Below, piece by piece: positions 46,016 through 54,945 of a stretch of 64,000 nucleotides of DNA. The DNA is from Neofusicoccum parvum (Eukaryota > Ascomycota > Dothideomycetes > Botryosphaeriales > Botryosphaeriaceae). The stretch lies in the NCBI GenBank assembly GCA_020912385.1, contig CP087218.1:372001-436000 (forward strand), written 5' to 3'. Made by a program: the position numbers and the translations under genes. Below the pieces are notes generated by a model. The model worked only from the letters and a program-made list of their open reading frames with translations. It was not told the DNA's origin and did no database searches. Position 1 is the stretch's first letter, and the number at the start of each line of letters is the position of its first letter.

Positions 46016-47250
46016 ATGCTCCGCGCCTTCTCCCGGTCTGCGCCATCCGTCCGAAACGCGTTTGCTGCCCGCTCCAGCTGCACGATACCCAGCCAGCGCA
46101 ACATGGCTACCAGCCAGCCAGACACCGCCAGCTTTGACCGCTCCAAGCTGTTTGATGTCTCACACGTCACAGCCGTCGTCACCGGCGGAGCCACCGGCAT
46201 CGGTCTGATGATCACCCAGGCGCTGGCTGCGAACGGCGCCAAGGTGTACATCACCGGCAGGAGAAAGGATGCTCTGGAAAGAACAGTCGACGCCTACAAC
46301 ACCGGCCCGGGAAAGATTATAGCGTGCGAATTATGGGCCCATCTCCCTCTCAAAGGCCGCATGTTGACGTGTCCACCCTAGCCTACCCGGCGATGTCAGC
46401 TCCAAGTCAGACGTTCAGCGCCTCGCCTCCGAACTCACCCAGAAGGAGCCAAATGGACTTCAGCTGCTCGTCAACAACGCCGGCATCGCCCGTGATGATG
46501 CAACAAAGTTCTCGACCAAGGGCGGTCCGCCGGATTTCTCTAGCCCGACCGCCGTCTCCGAGCACTTCCTGGCCTCGGAGCCGGAGAACTGGGATGAGAC
46601 TTTCCGGACCAACGTGACCGCCATCTATTTCACGTCCATGGCATTCCTCCCACTGCTTTCCAAGGGCAGCGCAGCGATTCCGGACTACTCGTCCAGCATC
46701 GTCAATGTGAGCAGCATTTCGGGTTGCATGAAGGGCAGCAGCGCCGGTCAGTTTGCATATGCAGCGAGTAAGGCTGCAGCTACCCATGTCGGTCGCATGC
46801 TTGCTACTACCTTTGTCAAGTGCGGTGTCAGGGTGAACACCATTGCACCAGGAGTCTTCCCCAGTGAGGTAGGTCTCATACTACAAAGGTACACGCAGAA
46901 TGGACAGCTAACCAGTGTGCTCTCGCAGATGACGACTGGAAAGTCGGATGACAAGAACAAGTCAACTTTGACTACTTCCGCGTCGAACCCATCAGGTCAG
47001 TCTTTGGCTGTCACCTTTGTATCGAGCACTGATTTTCTAACGTTCTGATTTTAAATGAAGGCCGCTTTGGAAACGACTCCGACATGGCCGCTAGCATCCT
47101 TTTCCTTGCTGGCCGTGGAGGAACTTTTTACAACGAACAGATCATGTACCCGGATGGAGGTATGAAATCTCGGAAATATCAAGAATTCAGTTCTGGGTTC
47201 ACTGACACTCTATGACAGGTAACACTCTTGTCCAACCCGCAGCGAAGTAA
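46016..47250 (+). CDS. short-chain dehydrogenase/reductase, possibly mitochondrial
   Basis: NAD(P)-dependent oxidoreductase of the classical SDR family; the substrate is unknown. Five exons: 46016-46323, 46382-46868, 46929-46995, 47061-47159 and 47219-47250. Introns are 58-65 nt and the total is 330 residues. Motifs are TGGATGIG at 56-63 (cofactor), LLVNNAGIA, the catalytic serine in NVSSISG, and YAASK with Tyr229 and Lys233, followed by VRVNTIAPGVFPSE. The first 29 residues are Arg/Ser/Ala-rich without acids and look like a mitochondrial presequence (MLRAFSRSAPSVRNAFAARS). A second ATG at codon 30 (MATSQPDTASFD) would give a cytosolic form. All catalytic residues are present. Confidence 0.93.
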
Positions 47251-47717
47251 AACGGTACATCAGGAGACTTTTTCTTAAGCCAGCCCCGGAAGGACGAAAC
47301 GACGTGCTACATTCTTGTGTAATTCTAGAACTTCGCGGACACTTCAACCTCGTCGACAGGTGAATCGCATGATTCACTTGATGTGAAAGAGTCTGCCGAA
47401 CAGTACTGATGCTAATTCTTTGTTCTAACGAGCCATTGTTCAGTATTGATGCCTCGCGAAATGAAATTCAGCATTGTTCTCTTCAGTTCCTCATTGTCTC
47501 GAAACACATAGCAATATTCAAAAATATGGCCCAAGCAGTCAATAAAAAGCTTCGACATCATTTGGACACTCCCACCAACGAATGTCTGCTGTCTGAGGAT
47601 TGCATTGAAACCTACTATTCAATCCCCATCACATAGCGCAACATTATTCCCATCACCAATACCGCCGTCATCATCGTCAACACCCAATCCATCGCTTCCG
47701 AGTCACCTCTGCCGCAT
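47251..47717. other. spacer, no gene seen
   Basis: This region is lower in GC than its neighbours. A frame of 75 codons at 47409-47636 has no motif. It should include the promoter of the next small gene. Confidence 0.45.
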
Positions 47718-48191
47718 ATGTGCCAATCAACATCCCAGACTTTGTCGAACTCCGGCGCAATCGCACTCGTAGTAGGTGTCGTTACCGTGAACACCCTATT
47801 CTTTACGGCTGTGCTTATGATCATCAAAACTAAGTTGCACACGGAACCTCCTGCTCCCCCTCCCCCGCCCGACCGCCGCCAACTACTCCTACACGGCGTC
47901 CTCACCGCCGAACTGCTCCTGAAGCACAGCTGCGATGACTTGGGATATTTACATCCTGACACGAAGCAGGCCAGGAAGTTGTTCCACCGCGCGAGGGCCA
48001 ACGTGGCCAACTTTGACCACGAGGCGGAGGCGGGGTGGGATGCGAGGACGAAGGACAGGAGTGTGAGGTTCGTCGCTGGCGTCGAAGACAATGAGAGGGG
48101 GAGGGTGTTCTTGAAGAAGTATAAGCGGGATGATTGGCTGAACACGAGTGGGAGGAGGATGTCGTATCAGGAGTTTTACGGTGAGAAGTAG
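47718..48191 (+). CDS. small membrane-anchored protein, paralogue A
   Basis: One exon of 157 residues. I do not recognise a named family. A single membrane segment lies near the N terminus (SGAIALVVGVVTVNTLFFTA), followed by a proline run (PPAPPPPPDRR) and a helical, charged domain with ARKLFHRARANVANFDHEAE. The C terminus ends in a short motif, LNTSGRRMSYQEFY. The same ending (LDTSGKRMSFWRFY) and a related upstream helix occur in the next gene, so the two are diverged tandem copies. The membrane anchor is only seen in this copy. No catalytic motif is visible. Confidence 0.7.
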   Translation: MCQSTSQTLSNSGAIALVVGVVTVNTLFFTAVLMIIKTKLHTEPPAPPPPPDRRQLLLHGVLTAELLLKHSCDDLGYLHPDTKQARKLFHRARANVANFDHEAEAGWDARTKDRSVRFVAGVEDNERGRVFLKKYKRDDWLNTSGRRMSYQEFYGEK

Positions 48192-48695
48192 ATGTCAGCT
48201 GGAGAAGGTGGAGGGAGACGGCAATGTGTCGTTTTCAGAAGTGATTCTGTTTCCGTTGGAGGCTCTTTGCTAACGTTCCCGCTTTTAGCATCAATCTATT
48301 GTGTTCTTGTTCCATGTTTACTGTGCCATGTTCGAGAAAGACTATTGGATTCCATCGTTGACTGATTGGGAGGAGACAGAAATGGAACCACCAAATAATG
48401 CAGTCCTAGTAAGACATCCAGTCGGTTCTTTGTTTCGGCGCCAGAGAAACACGGCTGAACAAGAATGTCTTGATTGCTCGAAGACAATCCTTTCAGCATT
48501 GTTCTTCTCCGCTATCCCACAGTGCATTGTCCAGACACAAGCATTAGAGATTATCTACATCGTCCATCAGCTGCAGCTTCCAAGCATGCTCCCCACCACC
48601 ACCCGCCGCCCTCCTCGCAACCCAGCGAGACCGCCCCTCCCACCACGCCCCGAACCCTCCCAGAGCAGCCACCGCAAGCCACCAGACCACCCACC
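48192..48695. other. spacer between tandem paralogues
   Basis: The frame of the following gene is open upstream to 48474 but has no ATG there. A lost or spliced membrane-anchor exon could lie here; I did not find one. Confidence 0.4.
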
Positions 48696-49196
48696 ATGCC
48701 GCCCCAACCCGCCCCGAGCCCCCCGACCAACACCCCCGCCTCCCCGCACCGCACCGCGAGCCGCCAGACCCTCCAGCTCGAGGACGCCGTGCTCCGCGCC
48801 CGCCTCGTCTGGGCGACCCGCGCGCACTTCCACGGCAGGCGGGCCGCCGCCACGCTGACGGCGCTGCTGCAGTGGCAGCGGGCGCGGCTGCGGCTGGCCA
48901 ACCACGCGCACGGGCAGGAGACGACGCAGCAGCAGCAGGGAAGCGGTGCGTCCGCGTGTGCTGAGCGGCGCGAGCGCGTGTCTTGGGCGGCTGGCGTGGA
49001 GCAGCGTGAGGGCAGGTGCTCGCGGCGGTTCTGCCGCCCGGACGCCAGGTATCGGCCCGGGCGCTACGCGGGGGAGCTGCTGGATACGAGTGGGAAGAGG
49101 ATGTCGTTCTGGCGGTTTTACGATGTGGAGGAGATTGGGTGGGGGGTGAAGGGTGCTGGGGAAAAGAGGGTGGGCGCCAGAAGGGCCTCGGTTTGA
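48696..49196 (+). CDS. small soluble protein, paralogue B
   Basis: One exon of 166 residues from an ATG in a CCACC context. It begins with a proline-rich segment (MPPQPAPSPPTNTPASP), then a helical Arg/Ala-rich domain (LLQWQRARLRLANHAHGQ), and ends with LDTSGKRMSFWRFYDVEEIG. The LDTSGKRMSF-x-x-FY motif and a W-A-A-G-V-E element (VSWAAGVEQREG, compare VRFVAGVEDNERG) link it to the preceding gene. There is no membrane segment, unlike paralogue A. The DNA is much richer in GC than paralogue A, and the opposite strand also shows a long frame, so the boundaries are less sure than the paralogy. Confidence 0.6.
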   Translation: MPPQPAPSPPTNTPASPHRTASRQTLQLEDAVLRARLVWATRAHFHGRRAAATLTALLQWQRARLRLANHAHGQETTQQQQGSGASACAERRERVSWAAGVEQREGRCSRRFCRPDARYRPGRYAGELLDTSGKRMSFWRFYDVEEIGWGVKGAGEKRVGARRASV

Positions 49197-49876
49197 GAGA
49201 TGGACTGTGTTTTGGTTTGTTCCAGCTGGGTTTGCTGCGTTTTAGGGGCAATCGTGTTTTCTTTCGTCCAGTGGCGTCATATTCTCTTTTCATGAACGAA
49301 CACGCAGTTGGAGCATAGATGGCGCTAAAGGAGATGTCCGGTTGACGGGCCGGGCTACACATTCTTCTGGCGGGAAGAGATATGCCGCAGGCAAGCTGCC
49401 TCCGACGCTCCAGCTCCTGTGGTGGCACTTAACCCCCCAATCTGGGTCCTTTTAGCCTTGTACTCCGCACTCAGCTGATAAATAGGACTCTTGGAGAAAG
49501 CTTATAATCTTTGTCCCCATCTCCCCTACACATGCGCAGACCCTTTGCCGGATCTTAATCATATCCGAGCCGTCGACACAAGCTAATCAAAAGGCCTTGC
49601 GCCTAGCTTTGCGCTCGATTTGAGAAACACCTCCTCGTTAAGATTGGACAGGAAGCTATGCAGAGCCTCAGTCGATACGTCGCAACTCCCTAATCGAGCT
49701 CTTCAGGATCATTCACTTGAGAGCTTTCTTCTCCTCCAGGACTTGACCCTGCGACGCGAGAGCTCTGATGGAGCCCAGCAATTCCATATCCTGAGGGTAA
49801 ACAATAACCCTGAATCATCCACTAATTCATAGCATCTGCAGGTTTGAAATACCTGAGACTGGTATTGCCTTGAAAG
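49197..49876. other. lower-GC spacer, no gene
   Basis: This is the start of a gene-poor stretch whose composition is clearly lower in GC than the flanks. No supported gene is seen. Confidence 0.45.
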
Positions 49877-50509
49877 TTGAGACCAGAGGCAGTACGCTTC
49901 CCAGAGATCCTGACTACTTTCCTTCGGAATACCCAGTCGCTGCTTCTCGAAGCCTTTGGGCCTCGGAGGACACACCGCGAGAAGAAGAAGATCACGTTGC
50001 GCCAAAGCCTGGCTGTAGCATTGACACGGATGAGCATCTACGTAATCCCTCTGGCAACTTCAATCACGCTCACAATCCTCAAACTTTCAAATCGTTACGT
50101 TGGCATGAACTTACCTATTGCGGCTCTCCAGTTCCTTGTTAAATGGCTTGAGTTACTCACTCAAACCTCCATCACTGGCATGTCTGTTCGTTACATCTGG
50201 AACTTCATGGTCAGTCACGAACCGTTGCCATCAGGGGCAATATTTGTCAACCTCCGTGAAACAAACCTCAGCTACCTTTTATCTTTGGAGTTCTTCGAAT
50301 CTGCAACATTAAAGTGTCTTCATGGTCGCCGGAAGGTCTCCACTACTGGCTTCATATCCTTCGATACCTTGCTGACAACCGCACTTTCTTTCATGACGAA
50401 AGTTCAATGTTCCCTTCGACTGAGACAGTCACCATTGAGGTGGACAGCACATTTTCTCAGGGTCGCTTCCTACTATAGAGTACTGTCTTTTGAAACTTAT
50501 TTTGACTAG
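49877..50509 (+). pseudogene. fragment of a fungal multi-pass membrane protein
   Basis: A frame of about 210 codons contains RMSIYVIPLATSITLTILKL, LPIAALQFLVKWLELLTQTS, then HEPLPSGAIFVNLRETNLSY and LLSLEFFESATLKCL. In order and spacing this resembles the membrane core of a large family of uncharacterised fungal membrane proteins (a helix, a K-x-x-E-L helix, an x-L-P-x-G turn, then L-S-Y-x-x-S-x-E-F). That family is usually 600 residues or more with a long outer domain. The N-terminal and C-terminal parts are missing and stops follow directly, so a decayed gene is the most likely reading. A real short gene or unrecognised introns remain possible. The family match is from memory of its pattern. 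Confidence 0.45.
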
Positions 50510-51791
50510 TCCCTTTTTATTTTTTCCGAGCAAACCTATCAACATCACCGAGCGCCCCCTTTTTGTGAAAAAGTTTGCCGTCATCTGTATGATGTATCTG
50601 CATGCTCTTAGCCACGCGTGTGACAACGGAACAAACACTGCTTTCTAGACTATGCCAAGGCGCAGTAGAACCGGAGAGCTCTGAATGGATAGACATTGAA
50701 TTTCTGACCGGCGTTGCAAGCGCTAAGACAACAATAAAGGCAATGAGTCTCATCTTCGCTTACACTCTACCCTTTCAGACAACGGCGAACCATGTCTCCA
50801 ATTGCCTTTCCTCCCCGTATTCTTCACACTACTCTAAGCAAGCAAGCTTTCATCTCCCGAAGTACCAATGAAAACTAGTTCCCCGAATAAGGAGAAATAC
50901 GAATTTCTCGGATGCGGAAACCATAGGTGTGAAGCCTATGGTCGAACCACAGGCCGATGATTCCCTCGTAAGTATAAACTACAATCTTGAGCACCACCAT
51001 AGCGTCTCCGCATTCAAGGCACAATAGGCAGCTATTCATTTTTAGCATCTCTCTAGCCCAAGTCGGCCCCCGATCCATCAGACAGTTCTCCCTCCTTTAA
51101 GCTTCGCCGGTGTCTCGACTGCCGTGCCAAGGACACAATGCCGACAAGGCATTGACCCAGAACCGAGACAGTCACGACCGCTCCGCTGGAATGGGAAGGG
51201 GCCAGCTTCAGGTCGCCGCGCCCAGCCTGATATGCCATAGGCTGGGTTTCTGTCGACAATGCCACTGAAGCCTCCCCCGCCCCAATCAAGCTTCTCCCTC
51301 CGTCTGTGCCCACAACCGACAGCCAGGACGCCATCGTTCATGCCCACGTGTCCCCAGCTCGAATTCCATATCCACGAGGTCCGGGCTTGGGACGTGATGA
51401 TCTGCCAGGATGGAGGCGACCGTTGACGTTGTTCTGCGATCCGCTCCAGGGTCCACTCGATCTTAGGCATCCTGCGCATGGGGAAACTCTAATATCCTCG
51501 CTGAACGCCATATTCCGGGAATTAAATCCCCGCTTGCCCCCTTCGCGTCTGCTCTGCATCCGGGAAGAAATAGGGTCGATCCAGGACTGCAATACTCTTG
51601 TCCAGAGTTTGCGTCTAAAATTAAGACAGTGATCCCCGCAACAAAACACGATCGAGCGTACTCTGGCGCTACGCACAAGCTTTGTTGCTGTCTGAATAGG
51701 AAAGTGTGGCATATGGTAGGACTTTGACAGCGATGGGTAGCTGCACCGTGGTCGACGTGTTTCTTTCTTCCACGGGTTTCCATAGGATAGC
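50510..51791. other. gene-poor spacer with twin hairpins
   Basis: No gene is supported. Two perfect short hairpins stand next to each other at 50892-50942 and are listed separately. Frames of about 130-166 codons near 51300-51800 overlap on both strands and show no motif. Confidence 0.45.
50892..50942. repeat. two adjacent perfect hairpins
   Basis: The first has arms GAGAAAT (50892-50898) and ATTTCTC (50903-50909) with a 4-nt loop. The second has arms ACCATAGG (50920-50927) and CCTATGGT (50935-50942) with a 7-nt loop. A GTTCGA-like sequence follows on the minus strand, but the rest does not fold as a tRNA. Confidence 0.85.
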
Positions 51792-53249
51792 TCACAGCTC
51801 ATCGAACACGTGCAGCCGCTCATCCTGCGCCACAGCATCTGACACGAGCGGTGGCGGGGACTTGCTGGTCGCGGGGGAGCTACGCACGCTGTCCAGGATC
51901 TCGCGCACCGGCGGCGGCACGACGACGCTGTCCAAGTCGACGGAATGGTTAGCCCGCGAGACGTTCGCGCCCGGCGCGGCGGCGTCGCGCTGCTTCTGGG
52001 TGCGGATGCCGTAGACGACGTAGACGACGAGGAAGAGGGCCGTCACGGCGGCCAGGACGCCCCAGAAGATGCGCAGGCGGCGGTTCACGCTCGCCCTCCA
52101 CTCCTCCTCCAGCCGCTCCCGCTCCTCCACCCTCTTCCGCGCCCGCTCCAGCCGCTCGTTCAGCCGCGCCGCCTTCTCCTTCCCGGCCGCGATCCGCGCC
52201 TCAAACTCGCCCAGCAGCCGCGCCTGCGCCTCGAAGTCGCCGATGCCGTCGAGGGAGTGGTTGACCTCGTCGACCACGTCGTCGGCGTCCTGCGCGAACT
52301 CGTGCCCCAGCTTGCGCGTCAGCGTCGACAGTTCTTGCAGGCCGTCGATGGTGCCGTGCAAGCCCGCCACCTTCTCCAGGATCGCATAGTACGTGTCGTC
52401 GAGGTGGCGCGTCGTCGCCATGGATTGCTCGTCGAGGGCGTGCAGCGCGGCGCGGAGTTGTCTGGTGAGGTGCGGCGCGGCGGGTCAGCTGGCGGGCGCT
52501 TGAAGTGCGAGGAGGATTGAGACAATGTTTGGGATGTGGCGTGAAGCCATGCGCTTGCGTGGTTGTGTGTGAGACAGGAGCTATATAACGTACTCTTCGC
52601 GCTGCTTCTGGCGCGCACGCTCCCGGGCGACGTCCTCGGGTCTGACGACGCGCGACGACACGCGGCGCATGCCGGCGTCGTATTCGGCCACGACGGACGG
52701 GCTGACCAGGTCTCTCAGGTCGTTCCCGCTGCCGCTGCCGCCGCTCTTCGTGCTGCCGCCGTTGCCCTCCAGCGCGGGGTCGGCGAACGGGGTCCGCGAC
52801 GGCGGCAGCACGGCCGACTTGATCTCCTTCTCGTCGCCGCCATACTTGGAGGAGCGGTGCGGGTGGCGGTGGTGGTGATGGCCGTGGTGGGCGTGGTGGT
52901 GGTGCTTGTGGCTGTGCAGCAGGTGCGAGCGCCGGGACGAGTCGCGGTCTGGCTTGCCGGCGAGCGACTCCTTGAGGTTGAAGGGGGCGGCGAGGGTGGA
53001 GCTGCGGCCGGTCTGGGCTAGCTTGGCGATGGCGATGGTGTCGGAGCGGTGCATGGTGGCGGCGTGGAGGGCGGGCGAGGGCAGCTCCATGCCATGGTGG
53101 TGGTTGAAGTCTCCTGGGGTGGCCGTGGGGAGCTCCAGGCGGCCCACGTTGACGGACGGCGCAGGCGCGGCGAGGCGAGGGACGTCATCGGCTCCGCGCT
53201 CGAGCACCGGCAGGCGCCAAGGAACGCCCGTGTGCGTGGATACATCCAT
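51792..53249 (-). CDS. His-rich, coiled-coil, tail-membrane protein, function unknown
   Basis: Exons are 53249-52594 and 52461-51792 with a 132-nt intron, giving 441 residues. I do not recognise the family. The N-terminal half is disordered and contains a striking histidine run (HSHKHHHHAHHGHHHHRHPH), followed by a segment ending in SRVVRPEDVARERARQKQRE that crosses the intron into QLRAALHALDEQSM. A long amphipathic helical region, likely coiled coil, covers roughly residues 296-345. One membrane segment follows at about 350-371 (IFWGVLAAVTALFLVVYVVY), with about 70 residues after it. The arrangement of coiled coil plus one membrane span recalls membrane tethers, but no SNARE or LINC signature is present. 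Confidence 0.8.
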
Positions 53250-53443
53250 GCTCCATACACAGGCTGCATTTGCAATATAGACACTATATATCTGAAAAAA
53301 TCCCTGCGTAGCCGTTGAGGTATCTTCCCAAGAACTCCCGGCTTTCCTCCAAAGTCATCGCGGTCGTGACCATAAATAACGGAGTCTTGAAACCAAAAAT
53401 CGCAGCCATATGAAAGCGCCGAACAACCGCGGCTGCAAAACAA

Positions 53444-54945
53444 TTACTTCTCGAATCGATCCGGCCCGCTTATGCTGGTCTCGGTCATCGGCCCACCCGT
53501 TGCCGTGGCATGCGCCCAAGTCAGCGTCTCGCCTTTGCTCATTCCCACCGGTCTCCCGTCGCTGTGCTCCATCCTCCTTGATATGTCCTCGGCGCTTTCC
53601 CGCGCCACCTCGATCGTGACTTCGGCGCGGATGTCACCCGGATTCAGCGCCAGCTCCGAGCTCGCCGGGCTGCCGCTGCGGACCGTCCCGAGACTCTTCA
53701 AGCCCAGCTCCACATCCCCCTTTGCAAACGCGTCTTCTGAATTCGACTTTGCGAATTGGTGCGAGTGTCGTGACATCTTGTCGCGGAGCGATCGGTGATG
53801 GTGCGAGGCGTGCATGCTGCGTAGCTGCGTGCTGTCTCCGTAGTACCCGGACGGTCGCTGTCCGCCGGCGTAGCTCGTCTTGCCCGTCGAAAGCTTGCGC
53901 AAGCAGGGAAACCACTCGCGGAGGAGTGGCCAGATCATGGGCAGGTTGGAGACGTATACTGCAACAGATGCTTCGCGCGTGTACCAGAGCATGTACGATG
54001 TGTCATAGACGTCGGAGAGGTTGTAGATTTTGGTGAGAATTGCTGCAATGATCTGGATGACACTCTTGTCAGCCTGGGATTGACACTCGCAAAAAGAAAA
54101 CCAATCCACTTACGACGAAGATGCCCATGCTGAACACAATGCCCAAAACGAACCTTTGCCTCAGGGGCATGTTCAACTTCGTGATCATGGGGATCGGGAT
54201 GAGGAGGATGCCGATGTCGCTGGACAGGTTGAAGCAGGCCTGGACAATCGCGTAATGTTGGAGAGTGGCACACTGAGGATCCGGAGGCGGCACTGCCCAG
54301 TAACCACTGAAAGGTCTGCAAGCCGTGAAGAAGGCAATCTCCGTGGCAATCCAGCCGATGGCTACATAGACGAACAGCATCTGAACCAGGCGGTGCTGGG
54401 CAACGCCCGTCGTGAGGCGGCTGTACATGATCAAGAGGCATATCTTGAGCGTGTAGATGACGTTAAGCATGCCCTGAGCCGGTCAGCTTCTTGGTCGGTT
54501 CGCAGGATTGAAGTAGGTCTTACTTGCTCCGACACCACGACGATCTTGGACCCGAGGATGCGCTCTTTGACATCTTGCTCGGTGAAGTCCGCGTATTCTT
54601 CAGGGAGAAACAGATTGCTTCCACCACCGCTTGCGATGATATTCAAACAGACTACGAGAATCGTGTACCATGCCTACGAGGATCAGCACCAGGTACCTCG
54701 GACGGGTTTCTCTGATGTGCGTGTACTTACCGCTGCTAAGAGCATGAGGTAGTCATCGGGTGCCAACTCTCTCACCCCCACTCGCTTGACACGAGCAAAC
54801 CTGCGTGGGATCTTCAGCAATGATTCACTCAGCACAGCAGCAGGATTGCGTACAGTCGGAAGAAAATGATGAAGATGCCAAAGCCGTAAAGAATCCATGA
54901 TTGCTCAGCAAGCCGGTGCTGGAAGTTTTCGTCGAACACAGCCAT
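53444..54945 (-). CDS. fungal rhodopsin-domain integral membrane protein
   Basis: Seven-span membrane protein of the fungal rhodopsin-domain (Pth11/SAT5-like) type, without a CFEM domain. Five exons: 54945-54854, 54800-54731, 54673-54524, 54473-54114 and 54052-53444. All introns are 50-61 nt and phases close at 426 residues. The domain shows the usual order: WILYGFGIFIIFFRLFARVK, APDDYLMLLAAAWYTILVVC, MLNVIYTLKICLLIMYSRLT, a cysteine-containing loop ACRPFSGYWAVPPPDPQC, QACFNLSSDIGILLIPIPMI, RFVLGIVFSMGIFVVIIAAI and EASVAVYVSNLPMIWPLLRE. The last 150 residues are a polar, Ser-rich cytosolic tail. The role is unknown; relatives include proposed surface sensors. Confidence 0.9.

Noticed and set aside
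48544..49428. 294-codon minus-strand frame over paralogue B
   Set aside because: Composition is biased and motif-free. The plus strand shows similarity to the neighbouring gene.
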